Shown here: piece by piece, positions 26,590-35,091 of the stretch | Position numbering within the stretch: the first letter of the stretch is position 1 | Layout: every line of letters starts with the position of its first letter | Assembly: GCA_013327885.1 (NCBI GenBank) | Contig: JABUMY010000013.1 | Span: 1 to 64,000 of the forward strand | Source: Flavisolibacter longurius | GTDB taxonomy: Bacteria; Bacteroidota; Bacteroidia; Chitinophagales; Chitinophagaceae | Length of the DNA: 64,000 nucleotides | Reading direction: 5' to 3' | Notes under the pieces: model-generated | The model's database searches: none | The model's input: only the letters and a program-made list of their open reading frames with translations | What the model was told of the DNA's origin: nothing | Made by a program: the position numbers and the translations under genes

Positions 26590-27612
26590 TTGACAGCAAC
26601 GCAGCATTCAAGTAAGCGCAACATCAAACTCCAGCGTACCATTGCCCTGGTTTCATCGGCATTGCTGATCGCGAAGTTCTGGGCCTATTATATTACGCAT
26701 TCGGTTTCGGTGCTAACCGATGCACTGGAAAGCATTGTGAACGTGGTGGCAGGTTTTATTGGTTTGTACAGCCTTTATGTGGCCGCCAAGCCAAGGGACA
26801 TTGATCACCCTTACGGTCATGGCAAGGCCGAATTTATTTCGGCTGCTGTAGAAGGTACGATGGTGCTGATAGCCGGTGTGCTGATCATTTACAGCGCTGC
26901 CAAAAACCTCATTTACCCGGTACCCATTCAGCAGCTCGATGTGGGCATCTATATTGTAGCCGGTACTGCCGTGGTCAATTGGCTGCTGGGGTTTATCTCC
27001 CTGCAGCAAGGGAAAAAGAGCGGCTCTCTTGCCCTCGTGGCCAGTGGTCGTCACCTGCAAACCGATACCTATTCAACGCTGGCGATCATTGCCGGCCTGC
27101 TGCTTATTTCGGTAACAGGTAAAATTTGGATCGATGGCGTGGTGGCCATCTGCTTCGGGCTTTACATCATTTTTACCGGGTATAAAATTTTACGGGTGTC
27201 CCTTGCCGGTATCATGGATGAAGCCGACATGGACTTGCTGGAAAAACTGGTGGGCCTCCTGGAGAAAAACCGTCGCGATAATTGGGTTGACCTGCACAAC
27301 CTGCGGGTGATCAAATACGGTAATGTACTGCACGTGGACTGTCACCTTACCGTGCCCTGGTACCTGAACGTAGCACAGGCGCATGACGAAGTGGACACGC
27401 TGGGAGAGTTGATTCGCGGCGAGTTTGGCGAATCCCTGGAATTGTTTGTGCACAGCGACGGCTGTAAATATTTTCAATGTCATATCTGCAAGAAAATGGA
27501 TTGCCCGGTACGGCAGCATCCTTTTGAAAATGTGATCGACTGGAACCTTGACAATGCCCTGCAGAATGAGCGGCATGGATACAGTGATTTGCAGGAGGAG
27601 CGGGGAACGTGA
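26590..27612 (+). CDS. Cation diffusion facilitator (CDF) metal exporter
   Basis: 340 residues, six membrane helices, then a cytoplasmic C-terminal domain. Metal-site motifs are visible: DALESIVN in helix 2, DHPYGHGKAEF in the loop and HLQTDTYST in helix 5. It exports Zn2+, Fe2+ or similar in exchange for protons. The Cys/His-rich end (CKYFQCHICKKMDCPVRQH) is unusual and may bind metal. It appears to use a TTG start (no in-frame ATG near). A heptamer array begins within its stop codon. Confidence 0.88.
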   Translation: MTATQHSSKRNIKLQRTIALVSSALLIAKFWAYYITHSVSVLTDALESIVNVVAGFIGLYSLYVAAKPRDIDHPYGHGKAEFISAAVEGTMVLIAGVLIIYSAAKNLIYPVPIQQLDVGIYIVAGTAVVNWLLGFISLQQGKKSGSLALVASGRHLQTDTYSTLAIIAGLLLISVTGKIWIDGVVAICFGLYIIFTGYKILRVSLAGIMDEADMDLLEKLVGLLEKNRRDNWVDLHNLRVIKYGNVLHVDCHLTVPWYLNVAQAHDEVDTLGELIRGEFGESLELFVHSDGCKYFQCHICKKMDCPVRQHPFENVIDWNLDNALQNERHGYSDLQEERGT

Positions 27613-27687
27613 GACGGGAGACGAGAGACGTCAAACGAAAAACAATAGACGACAGATGGTAGATGAGAAACGGTAGACGTTAGACGT
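27611..27687 (+). repeat. Heptamer array, 11 units of GAGACGN type
   Basis: Eleven consecutive 7-bp units in strict register from 27611 (inside the TGA stop): GAGACGG, GAGACGA, GAGACGT, CAAACGA, AAAACAA, TAGACGA, then CAGATGG, TAGATGA, GAAACGG, TAGACGT, TAGACGT. No inverted partner at this site, but the same unit occurs in reverse at 29934-29968. Confidence 0.9.
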
Positions 27688-27730
27688 GATTTGCCGCTCT
27701 TCGCATAATGGCTTGTACGGGCTACTCAAC

Positions 27731-27762
27731 TTGTGAACTTATAAACAAGTGAACCCGTGAAC
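27731..27762 (+). repeat. Octamer array, 4 units of NNGTGAAC type
   Basis: TTGTGAAC, TTATAAAC, AAGTGAAC, CCGTGAAC in 8-bp register, followed by a short inverted TCACGGAAC. It lies 57 bp before the OsmC gene. Confidence 0.65.
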
Positions 27763-27818
27763 TCACGGAACTTCATTTCACTATCCCGCTGCATCTTTGT
27801 TGCCCAAAAACAACAGGC

Positions 27819-28208
27819 ATGAAAACAACCACCATCTGGAAAGGCGGCACCGCTTATGATTCGTTTCAAAACAACGCTAAGATTGAATTGAACTCGGCTA
27901 CCGGGTTTAGCCCCAAGGCATTGCTCCTGTCTGGACTGGCCGGTTGTACGGGCATTGATGTCGTGGACATCCTGGAAAAGATGCGGGTGCCGTTTGCCGG
28001 TGTTGAGATCAGTGCCGAAGCCGATCAAACCGATGAAAATCCAAAAGTATTTAAAACCATTCACCTTACCTACACCGTAAAGACAGGTGAAGAAAATCGT
28101 GATAAGGTTCGCAAGGCAATTGACCTTTCGCTGGAAAAATATTGCGGTGTTGCGGCCATGCTGCAGAAAAATTCTGCCATTGAATATGAAATCGTTCTTG
28201 GAGAATAA
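27819..28208 (+). CDS. OsmC family peroxide-reducing protein
   Basis: 129 residues, the OsmC/Ohr fold. The two redox cysteines are present: Cys43 in LAGCTGIDVVD and Cys109 in EKYCGVAAM. Family members reduce organic hydroperoxides with dithiol donors. It lies 29 bp before a peroxiredoxin gene on the same strand; the pair is probably one oxidative-stress operon. Confidence 0.88.
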   Translation: MKTTTIWKGGTAYDSFQNNAKIELNSATGFSPKALLLSGLAGCTGIDVVDILEKMRVPFAGVEISAEADQTDENPKVFKTIHLTYTVKTGEENRDKVRKAIDLSLEKYCGVAAMLQKNSAIEYEIVLGE

Positions 28209-28237
28209 CCGTATTTTTAAAACAAAAAACGAAAGAT

Positions 28238-28876
28238 ATGAGCTTACGTTTAGGCGATGCCGCCCCCAATTTTAAGGCCCAAACCACCGAAGGCGAAATT
28301 GATTTTTACGAATTTCTTGGCGATAGCTGGGGTGTCCTGTTTTCGCATCCTGCTGACTACACACCTGTATGTACCACGGAGCTTGGCCGCACGGCCCAAC
28401 TGAAAGACGAGTTTGCCAAACGCAATGTAAAAGTGCTGGCCGTTAGTGTTGACCCGCTGGACAAGCATTTTGGCTGGCGTTCGGACATCAACGAAACACA
28501 AAACTGCAATGTTGATTTTCCCATCATTGCCGATGAGAGCCGTGAAGTGGCCACCCTGTATGATATGATTCATCCCAATGCATCAGCTACGGCTACGGTG
28601 CGGTCGCTGTTTGTGATCGGGCCCGATAAAGCCGTGAAGCTGATGATCACTTATCCTGCCTCTACGGGCAGAAACTTCAATGAAGTGTTGCGTGTTATTG
28701 ATTCGCTGCAACTAACGTCGAAGCATAGCCTGGCAACACCAGCCGATTGGAAGCAGGGTGAAGACGCCATTGTGGTGCCAGCCGTTTCTACCGAAGACGC
28801 CATGAAGAAATTTCCCAAAGGTGTAAAAGTGATCAAGCCTTACCTGCGCTATACGCCGGTACCGGACCAGGAGTAA
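28238..28876 (+). CDS. 1-Cys peroxiredoxin (Prx6 type)
   Basis: 212 residues. Peroxidatic Cys45 lies in the PVCTTE motif (SHPADYTPVCTTELG). The long C-terminal extension and the lack of a clear resolving Cys-Pro pair fit the Prx6/1-Cys group. Reduces H2O2 and alkyl peroxides. Second gene of the probable OsmC operon; followed at once by TIR element copy 2. Confidence 0.92.
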   Translation: MSLRLGDAAPNFKAQTTEGEIDFYEFLGDSWGVLFSHPADYTPVCTTELGRTAQLKDEFAKRNVKVLAVSVDPLDKHFGWRSDINETQNCNVDFPIIADESREVATLYDMIHPNASATATVRSLFVIGPDKAVKLMITYPASTGRNFNEVLRVIDSLQLTSKHSLATPADWKQGEDAIVVPAVSTEDAMKKFPKGVKVIKPYLRYTPVPDQE

Positions 28877-28881
28877 AGCAC

Positions 28882-29155
28882 GGCCCCTGTCCTCCGGTGG
28901 GGGAACTTAGGCCGGTGTTTCATTGTAATACACTGTTATTTTCTACAGTAAATTGTTTTTTTTGCTGAATAGAATTACAGAAAGTACAAGAGTGCGACGC
29001 AACAAAAGCCAAATAGTACTGCTTTAGCTTAGTACAAAAGAAGAATGCCTGTTTACACAACAGGCATTTTTTATTACAAGAAAGTTATTGCTTAAAGACT
29101 AACTGAAAAAGAAAAGTGTAGCGGACCTAAGTTCCCCCACCGGGGGACAGGGGGC
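28882..29155. mobile_element. TIR element copy 2 (274 bp, MITE-like)
   Basis: About 30-bp terminal inverted repeats (28882-28911 and 29126-29155) with few mismatches, same ends as copy 1. The core at about 28970-29035 (GTGCGACGCAACAAAAG) and a hairpin (29044-29068) are conserved in order with copy 1. It fills the space between the stop codons of the peroxiredoxin and the pseudouridine synthase; the right end is one base from the latter stop. Non-coding. Confidence 0.8.
29044..29072. terminator. Terminator hairpin inside TIR element copy 2
   Basis: AATGCCTGTT / AACAGGCATT stem (29044-29053, 29059-29068) then TTTTATT. It can end transcription of both convergent neighbours. Confidence 0.7.
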
Positions 29156-29156
29156 T

Positions 29157-29882
29157 CTACTTCTTTTGCTTCCCCAACTGGTTGAGGCTTGCCCGCAGGT
29201 CTTTGGGCAGCGGTGCTTCCAGCACAATGTCTTCACCACGCATGCCTTTAAAGCTCAGTTGCGACGAATGCAAAGCCAGCCGGGAAAGAATAGGACGTTC
29301 TTCGTCCTCCGACTGCGAAAGCTTGTAATTGCGCTTGATCTGCGAGATCAGGAGCGGCTTTCCATCGCCATACAAGGGGTCGCAGGCGATGGGATGACCA
29401 AGGTGTTTCATGTGCACACGGATCTGGTGGGTACGGCCGGTAAGAATGCGGAACTCCATCCAGGAATAATAGCGGAAATTTTCCACCATCTTGTATTCAG
29501 TGATCGATTCCTTGCCTTTGCGCCATACGGTCATCAGTCCTTTTTTATTCGGATGTTCGGCAATGGGTTCGTTGATCACACCTTCCTCCTGTGCCGGTTT
29601 TCCCAACACAAGCCCATTGTATATCTTGCGGGTTTCACGGGCTTCAAATTGTTGTGAAAGGTGTTTGTGCATGGCTTCATTCAGCGCAAAAACAACAATG
29701 CCGCTCGTGTCCCTGTCGAGGCGGTGAACGGTAAAAACCTGTCCAAACTGCTCCTGCAGAATGGTTTTCAGTGAAACCTCTTTGCCCTCCCTGTCGGGAA
29801 TTGTCAGCAAGCCCGCGGGCTTGTTGATAGCGATATACGATTCGTCTTGTAAAAGAATATGATCTGCCAGCTTGAATGCCAT
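29157..29882 (-). CDS. RluA/RluD family pseudouridine synthase
   Basis: 241 residues, catalytic Asp56 in HRLDRDTSG, and the typical GRTHQIRVHMKHLGHPIACDPLYG segment near 150-173. Without an S4 domain it resembles RluA/RluC-like enzymes that modify 23S rRNA or tRNA uridines; target not decidable. The stop codon abuts TIR element copy 2. The heptamer array at 29934 lies upstream, between it and the next synthase gene. Confidence 0.9.
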   Translation of the reverse strand: MAFKLADHILLQDESYIAINKPAGLLTIPDREGKEVSLKTILQEQFGQVFTVHRLDRDTSGIVVFALNEAMHKHLSQQFEARETRKIYNGLVLGKPAQEEGVINEPIAEHPNKKGLMTVWRKGKESITEYKMVENFRYYSWMEFRILTGRTHQIRVHMKHLGHPIACDPLYGDGKPLLISQIKRNYKLSQSEDEERPILSRLALHSSQLSFKGMRGEDIVLEAPLPKDLRASLNQLGKQKK

Positions 29883-29933
29883 GCGTTAACTTAGTTTGGT
29901 GTATACAAAAGGAAGTTTGAACCTGACGGAATA

Positions 29934-29968
29934 CCGTCTCACCTTTCCCGCTTCACGTTTTACGTCTG
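29934..29968 (-). repeat. Heptamer array, reverse of GAGACGN type
   Basis: CCGTCTC, ACCTTTC, CCGCTTC, ACGTTTT, ACGTCTG in 7-bp register, ending two bases before the stop codon of the rluB-like gene. Read on that gene's strand these are N-AGACG-type units following its stop, as at 27611. Confidence 0.75.
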
Positions 29969-29970
29969 TT

Positions 29971-30963
29971 TTATTTTCCTTTGGTAAAGAACTTCAGGTT
30001 ACGAACTTCTTTCTCAGTGAGAAAGCGCCACTTGCCACGGTTGACATTTTTCTTGGTTAGCCCGGCAAAGACAACGCGGTCCAGCGCCTTTACATCATAG
30101 CCAAAATGTTCAAATATGCGGCGCACCACGCGGTTGCGGCCACTGTGCAGTTCAACGCCAACCTGTGTCGGGTCCTGCGCATCCGTGAAGGCCAGTACAT
30201 CCACATTGGCCACGCCATCTTCCAGCGGAACACCTTTGAGAATGGCATCAAAATGTGCTCTTGTTAGGGGCTTGTCTAACGTTACCGCGTACACTTTTTT
30301 GATCTCGTTACTCGGATGCGTGAGCATTTGCGAGAGATCGCCATCATTGGTCAGCAGCAGTACACCGGATGTGTTCCTGTCCAGGCGGCCAACAGGGTAG
30401 AGGCGTGTGTCCGGCGCATTTTTCAAAAGATCCAGCACCGTTTTGCGTTGTTGAGGATCGTCGGTGGTGGTAAGATAATCTTTCGGTTTGTTGAGCAGAA
30501 TATAGACCAGGTCTTCTACCGGTGCAATTTTCTTTCCGGCTACCGAGACCGTATCTGTCAGCTTTACCTTATGACCGGGTTCCAGCACCAGCGTACCGTT
30601 CACCTTTACTTTGCCAGCCTTGATAAGGTCCACCGCATCGCGGCGCGAACAAACACCACTGTGGGCAATGTATTTGTTCAGCGGCATGTCCTCGTTCATT
30701 GGCTTTGCCTTTTGCACTTTGAACTTTGACTTGGGAGCTTCCAGGTTGTATTTGGGTGCTTCGGCTCTTTGTTCGGGTTTGTCACCGCCGGCTTTAGTTA
30801 CACCAAAGCGGGAGCGTGGGGGACCGGATGGTTTTGCTTTTTTGAAGCGTTCTTCTCTCTCTTTTCTCGCTTCGCGTTTTTCTTTGCGGAATTCTTCTTT
30901 TTTTGCGCCACCTTTTTTGGGGCCGCCTTTGTAAAACTTCTCGAAGCCTGAGCCTTTTTTCAT
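29971..30963 (-). CDS. rluB: S4-domain pseudouridine synthase (RluB/RsuA family)
   Basis: 330 residues from the Met of MKKGSGFEKFYKG. A Lys/Arg-rich disordered N-terminus (about 85 residues) precedes an S4 RNA-binding domain (PLNKYIAHSGVCSRRDAVDLI) and the catalytic domain with GRLDRNTSGVLLLTNDG. Modifies 23S rRNA uridine (RluB-like) or 16S (RsuA). The basic N-terminal extension is a Bacteroidetes-type feature. The longer frame upstream (MAGLFYFC...) runs through the promoter and is rejected. Confidence 0.88.
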   Translation of the reverse strand: MKKGSGFEKFYKGGPKKGGAKKEEFRKEKREARKEREERFKKAKPSGPPRSRFGVTKAGGDKPEQRAEAPKYNLEAPKSKFKVQKAKPMNEDMPLNKYIAHSGVCSRRDAVDLIKAGKVKVNGTLVLEPGHKVKLTDTVSVAGKKIAPVEDLVYILLNKPKDYLTTTDDPQQRKTVLDLLKNAPDTRLYPVGRLDRNTSGVLLLTNDGDLSQMLTHPSNEIKKVYAVTLDKPLTRAHFDAILKGVPLEDGVANVDVLAFTDAQDPTQVGVELHSGRNRVVRRIFEHFGYDVKALDRVVFAGLTKKNVNRGKWRFLTEKEVRNLKFFTKGK

Positions 30964-31000
30964 GTTGGGGAGTTTTGCTGTTTTGCAACAGGATGCGGTG

Positions 31001-31008
31001 CAAAAATA
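31001..31008 (-). promoter_or_regulatory. -7 box TATTTTTG for rluB-like gene
   Basis: Perfect TAnnTTTG on the minus strand, 37 bp before the ATG at 30963; it supports that start over the longer frame. Confidence 0.5.
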
Positions 31009-31059
31009 GAAAAGCCCCGCCATCGGCAGGACTTATCAATTGTTATTTTTCAGTAGGGG

Positions 31060-31713
31060 TTAACGATTTCTGTCTTTTTTCGGCATACGCTTGCTGCGCA
31101 TTTCCTCAAATTTTTTGGCTTGTTCCGGCGTCAGCACGGCTTTTCCCTGTGTCATGTACTGCTGTGCCAGCGATTGAAACTGTGTTCTTTTTTGCTCCTG
31201 GCTCAGGTTATTATTTGCACGGATGTCTTTTGACTTTGTTTGAAACTCTTGAAAAATGCCTTTCAGCTTTGTCTCCTGGTCGGTTGTCAGGTTCAGTTCT
31301 TTTTTAAAGAAAGCCGCCTGTTGGCCCATGTTTCCTCGTTTACCATAGCCTTTGCCTTTTTCGCCTCTTTGTCCTTTCTGGCCTCTTTCTTTCAGCGCAG
31401 CCCTGTTCTTTTTCATTTCTTCCTGCTGTGCAGGTGTAAGAATGGACTGGTACTGTGTTCTGTACTTTTCCTGGAGGGCTTTGCGCTGCTCAGGCGTTAC
31501 GCTGCCGCTTTTTTTCAAGTCCTGCATTTCCTTGCGCTGGGCTTCGCGGAGGCTTTGCATTTTGGCCTTTTGATCGGCTGTGAGGTTCAGGTTATGAAAG
31601 GACTGTTCTTTTCTGTCGCCTTTGTGGTGACGGCCTTTGTCTTCGGTTGTTTGTGCCTGTGATACACCTACAAGGAGCAGGATTGCGAATGCTGTTGCCA
31701 AGATTTTTTTCAT
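31060..31713 (-). CDS. Spy/CpxP-like periplasmic protein
   Basis: 217 residues from MKKILATAFAILLLVGVSQAQ, a Sec signal peptide with cleavage after about 20. The mature part is highly basic, helical and Gln/Lys-rich with repeated LTxxQxxK and LTPxQ motifs (NLTADQKAKM, SVTPEQRKAL, ILTPAQQEEM, NLTTDQETKL, VLTPEQAKKF), typical of LTXXQ/Spy proteins that act as periplasmic chaperones or metal/stress sensors. The N-terminal extension of the open frame reads through TIR element copy 3 and is rejected. Confidence 0.85.
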   Translation of the reverse strand: MKKILATAFAILLLVGVSQAQTTEDKGRHHKGDRKEQSFHNLNLTADQKAKMQSLREAQRKEMQDLKKSGSVTPEQRKALQEKYRTQYQSILTPAQQEEMKKNRAALKERGQKGQRGEKGKGYGKRGNMGQQAAFFKKELNLTTDQETKLKGIFQEFQTKSKDIRANNNLSQEQKRTQFQSLAQQYMTQGKAVLTPEQAKKFEEMRSKRMPKKDRNR

Positions 31714-31941
31714 AGTATAAATTATTGTCTGTGTTAAATGGAACGGTATAAAGACGAACCGCTTCGTTTGAAGTTTAAAACGGCCATGGTTAATTATCGT
31801 TAAAGGCCCCCTGTCCCCCGGTGGGGGAACCTGGGTCATCGTGAGTTTATTTATTACAATGTTTCTTTAGGAGAACCAGTTTAGCGCTGGCCGCGCCAGC
31901 TTTTTTATTTCGCACGGAGGGAAGGAGAAAAGGAAAAGGGC

Positions 31942-31983
31942 CATAGGCAATAGGCAATCCGCAATCCGCAATCCGCAACAAGC
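31942..31983 (+). repeat. Heptamer array inside TIR element copy 3
   Basis: CATAGGC, AATAGGC, AATCCGC x3, AACAAGC: six units in 7-bp register in the middle of the element. Confidence 0.8.
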
Positions 31984-32078
31984 AAATGAGAACGCTGCAA
32001 ATAAGACCCTCCTTTGCTCCCTGGCTTCGTGCGACAACTTTACCTGCGCAGCAGGAAAAATTCAATGTTCTCCTAAAA

Positions 32079-32112
32079 AAAGAACAGGACGTTGAAGCTC
32101 GTCCTGTTCTTT
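32079..32112. terminator. Terminator hairpin inside TIR element copy 3
   Basis: AAAGAACAGGAC / GTCCTGTTCTTT perfect 12-bp stem, 10-base loop, A-run on one side and T's on the other; suited to end rlmN transcription. Confidence 0.75.
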
Positions 32113-32179
32113 AACCTAAGGTATAATTGAAAAAGAAAGTAACATGGAACTAAGTTCCCCCACCGGGGGACAGGGGGCC

Positions 32180-33244
32180 CTAGTTTTTATTCGCCAATTG
32201 CCCGCAAGCGGCATCGATGTCCTTTCCGCGGCTGCGGCGAAGACGGGCATTCACCTTGTTTTTGGCCAGGTAGTCCATAAACTCCGTCATGCGTTGTTCG
32301 GTGGGCTTTTCAAACTTGGCAAAATCGATGGGATTGTATTCAATGATGTTCACCAGGTCGGCCGGTACCTGCCGGTACACTTTTATCAATTCATCGGCGT
32401 CCTTTTGGCTGTCGTTGAAATTGTTAAAGAGAATATATTCCAGCGTGATCTCGTTCTTTGTCTGTTTGTAAAAATGGTTCAGCGCATCAATGATCGCTTT
32501 CAGGTTGTTGGTCTCATTGATCGGCATGATCTCGTTGCGCTTTTGATCGTTGGCCGCATGCAGCGAAAGCGCCAGCTTGAACTTCACGTTATCGTCGCCC
32601 AACTGTCGGATCATCTTGGCCACGCCGGCCGTAGAAACGGTAATGCGCCGCGGACTCATAGCCAGCCCGTCTTCCGCCGTGATCTTTTCAATGGCCTTTA
32701 ACACGTTCTTATAGTTCAACAGCGGCTCGCCCATGCCCATAAAAACAATGTTCGAAAGCTTTTTGCCATAAATCCTTTCGCACTGTTGGTTCAATAGCAC
32801 CACTTCGTCATAAATCTCGTCAAAATCAAGGTTACGTTTCCGTTCGATATATCCCGTAGCACAAAACCGGCAGCTTAGCGAACAGCCGATCTGGGAAGAG
32901 ACGCAGGCCGTATAGCGGCTTTCGGTTGGGATCAGCACGCCTTCGCAAAGATGGCCCTCATGGGTTTGGAAACCGGTCTTTACCGTGCCATCGGCACTGT
33001 GTTGCGTGGAGTGAACGCTAAGGGCAGGCAGGAAGAAATTCTCCCCCAGTTTCTGGCGAAGCTCTTTACTCAGGTTGGTCATATCGGCAAAGGAGTGAGC
33101 GCCTTTTTGCCAGAGCCATTCCCAAACCTGCTTTACACGGAATTTTTTTTCATCCATGGAGAGGAAAAGATCTTCCAGTTCGGTATAGCTCAGTTGCCTG
33201 ATATTGCGGGCCGTTTTTGTCCGGGCCATTGCTGTTGATGCCAT
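32180..33244 (-). CDS. rlmN: Radical SAM rRNA/tRNA methyltransferase RlmN
   Basis: 354 residues. The 4Fe-4S/SAM motif C121-x3-C125-x2-C128 (CSLSCRFCATG) is visible, with the methyl-carrying catalytic cysteines C114 and C347 (near the C-terminus, AACGQL). Methylates C2 of A2503 in 23S rRNA and A37 in some tRNAs. Start at 33244 or, because the -7 box ends only four bases before it, at 33229 (MARTKTARN). The stop codon is directly followed by TIR element copy 3. Confidence 0.93.
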   Translation of the reverse strand: MASTAMARTKTARNIRQLSYTELEDLFLSMDEKKFRVKQVWEWLWQKGAHSFADMTNLSKELRQKLGENFFLPALSVHSTQHSADGTVKTGFQTHEGHLCEGVLIPTESRYTACVSSQIGCSLSCRFCATGYIERKRNLDFDEIYDEVVLLNQQCERIYGKKLSNIVFMGMGEPLLNYKNVLKAIEKITAEDGLAMSPRRITVSTAGVAKMIRQLGDDNVKFKLALSLHAANDQKRNEIMPINETNNLKAIIDALNHFYKQTKNEITLEYILFNNFNDSQKDADELIKVYRQVPADLVNIIEYNPIDFAKFEKPTEQRMTEFMDYLAKNKVNARLRRSRGKDIDAACGQLANKN

Positions 33245-33248
33245 CGTG

Positions 33249-33256
33249 CAAAGATA
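33249..33256 (-). promoter_or_regulatory. -7 box TATCTTTG for rlmN
   Basis: Perfect TAnnTTTG on the minus strand with a TTTC about 18 bp further upstream. It ends four bases before the ATG at 33244, so the mRNA is leaderless or translation begins at 33229. Confidence 0.5.
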
Positions 33257-33310
33257 ATTTAAAGGTTTCAGGTGAAAGTGTCACAGGTCTTATCTTGCAC
33301 CGATTTAACA

Positions 33311-33401
33311 TGGTGAGTGGTCAGTGGTGAATGGTGAGTTAAAGAACTCCATTTCCAAAATTGACAATTGACTACTCACCACTTACGATTCACCATTCAC
33401 G
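33311..33401 (+). repeat. Heptamer hairpin array GGTGAGT type
   Basis: Forward units TGGTGAG, TGGTCAG, TGGTGAA, TGGTGAG (33311-33338) and reverse units ACTCACC, ACTTACG, ATTCACC, ATTCACG (33374-33401), all in 7-bp register. The reverse arm ends 9 bp before the thiolase ATG. Same unit as at 2743 and 53891. Confidence 0.9.
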
Positions 33402-33410
33402 TTTCTTGCT

Positions 33411-34613
33411 ATGCAAAATGTTTATGTAATTGATGCCATCCGTACACCGCTGGGAAAATATGGCGGTGCGCTGGCTGCTGTTCGTCCCGATGACCTCTTG
33501 GCTCATGTTATTCGCGAACTGGTAAAACGCAATCCGTCTGTAGATGTGGAAGCCATTGAAGATGTGATTGCCGGTGCTGCCAACCAGGCTGGTGAGGACA
33601 ACCGGAACGTAGCCCGCATGGCGTCACTCCTGGCCGGCTTACCAGCGACTGTTCCGGGCAATACGGTGAATCGTCTTTGCGCCTCCGGACTCCAAGCCAT
33701 TATGGATGGCAGCAGGCAGATCGCCAGTGGCGATGCCGAACTGGTCATTGCCTGCGGCGTGGAAAGCATGAGCCGGGCACCGTTTGTCATGGGCAAAGCC
33801 GCGACGCCGTTTCAGCGAACAACCGAAATGTACGATACCACGCTCGGCTGGCGCTTTGTCAACAATAAGCTGGCAGACATGCATCATCCCTACAGCATGG
33901 GCGAAACCGGCGAGAATGTGGCCAAAAAATGGAACATCAGCCGGGAAGCACAGGATGAGTGGGCCTTTTCGTCCCAGGAAAAATATTTTGCAGCCTGGGA
34001 GGCGGGTAAATGGAATGAGGAAATTGTTCCTATAGACGTGCCCGGTGAAAAAAGTTCGGTAACAGTTTTTGATACCGACGAACACCCCCGTAAAACTTCG
34101 CTGGAAAAACTGGCTTCCTTGAAACCTGCTTTTGTAAAAGATGGAACGGTAACAGCAGGTAATGCCGCTGGGATAAACGACGGTGCAGCCGCTATGTTAT
34201 TGGCCAACGAAGCTGCTATAAAAAAATATGGGTTGAAGCCATTGGCAAGGGTCGTTTCTTCCGCCGTTGCGGGAGTTGATCCGGCGGTGATGGGGATTGG
34301 TCCTGTTCCCGCAACAAAAAAAGCCTTGCAGCGGGCAGGGCTTTCCGTGGCGGATCTTGACCTTGTGGAACTAAACGAAGCTTTTGCCTCCCAGGTACTG
34401 GCTTGTCTGCACGACTTGGAATTAGACCCGGCAAAGGTGAATGTCAATGGCGGCTCCATTGCCCTTGGACATCCGCTGGGTTGTAGCGGTGTTCGGCTTG
34501 CCACCACGCTTTTGCACGAAATGAAGCGCAGGGGCAGCCGGTACGGACTGGCTACCATGTGCGTAGGCGTAGGGCAGGGGGCAAGCATAGTTTTTGAAGG
34601 GCTGCAGGCATGA
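33411..34613 (+). CDS. pcaF: Thiolase, 3-oxoadipyl-CoA/acetyl-CoA acyltransferase type
   Basis: 400 residues. Thiolase triad visible: Cys90 in NRLCASGL, His354 in GHPLG and Cys384 in TMCVGVGQG. The N-terminal string [19 protein letters not shown] and [13 protein letters not shown] are close to the PcaF/PaaJ group that cleaves 3-oxoadipyl-CoA to succinyl-CoA and acetyl-CoA. No aromatic degradation gene is adjacent, so a general beta-ketothiolase role is equally possible. Overlaps the next gene by 4 bp (ATGA). Confidence 0.85.
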   Translation: MQNVYVIDAIRTPLGKYGGALAAVRPDDLLAHVIRELVKRNPSVDVEAIEDVIAGAANQAGEDNRNVARMASLLAGLPATVPGNTVNRLCASGLQAIMDGSRQIASGDAELVIACGVESMSRAPFVMGKAATPFQRTTEMYDTTLGWRFVNNKLADMHHPYSMGETGENVAKKWNISREAQDEWAFSSQEKYFAAWEAGKWNEEIVPIDVPGEKSSVTVFDTDEHPRKTSLEKLASLKPAFVKDGTVTAGNAAGINDGAAAMLLANEAAIKKYGLKPLARVVSSAVAGVDPAVMGIGPVPATKKALQRAGLSVADLDLVELNEAFASQVLACLHDLELDPAKVNVNGGSIALGHPLGCSGVRLATTLLHEMKRRGSRYGLATMCVGVGQGASIVFEGLQA

Positions 34614-35065
34614 GATCGTTTATTGCAGTTTTTATGTTGCTGGCTGTTTTGTCATCGTGCTTTCTGTTTAAGGAATACAAGCGGTCAGAATTTACGTATT
34701 CGCGGAATGGCACAACAACCTCACTTCCGTTGGTGGTGCCAAGAGGTTTTGTGAAAACAGAAGAAGTGGATACGGCCGGCGTATTGCTGAAAACATTTTA
34801 TTATGAAAATGGAGCTGTTCTGTATGCCGCTTATGTAAACGATACGGCAACAAGCCTGCAGCCAATTGATGCCCGTCTGCACGAGCCACAGTATCATCGC
34901 CTGGGTGGGCTGGTGTACAAAGGGCAGGATGCGAATGAATTGTTCTACCGCGAGATCCGCCAGGGCAATCTCCGTTTTGGCTACCGCCTGGTGCCCTCTG
35001 CCTGGGAATTGCTGTTTGATTCTGCTACCAATCACGCCTCTTTGCAACGACCATTGGGCTTTTAA
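34610..35065 (+). CDS. Small lipoprotein, unknown function
   Basis: 151 residues with a type II signal peptide, lipobox VLSSC (Cys17). The rest is mostly beta-strand without a known motif; it includes [14 protein letters not shown]. Its start overlaps the thiolase stop (ATGA), so the two are translationally coupled although a functional link is not obvious. Confidence 0.75.
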   Translation: MRSFIAVFMLLAVLSSCFLFKEYKRSEFTYSRNGTTTSLPLVVPRGFVKTEEVDTAGVLLKTFYYENGAVLYAAYVNDTATSLQPIDARLHEPQYHRLGGLVYKGQDANELFYREIRQGNLRFGYRLVPSAWELLFDSATNHASLQRPLGF

Positions 35066-35091
35066 AAGAAGAGAAAGGTTGTTACACCAGT

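Larger units (their letters stand above)
31805..32179. mobile_element. TIR element copy 3 (375 bp, nested palindromes)
   Basis: Same ends as copies 1 and 2 (left 31805-31835, right 32150-32179) but a different interior. A nested inverted repeat TTTAGGAGAAC (31866-31876) / GTTCTCCTAAA (32067-32077) encloses imperfect arms and a GCAATCC-type heptamer array, and a 12-bp-stem hairpin follows. The common sequence GAAAAAGAAAG precedes the right end as in the other copies. The right end touches the rlmN stop codon directly. Confidence 0.75.

Noticed and set aside
31847-32065. 72-codon frame inside TIR element copy 3
   Set aside because: Made of inverted-repeat and heptamer DNA; not protein-like.
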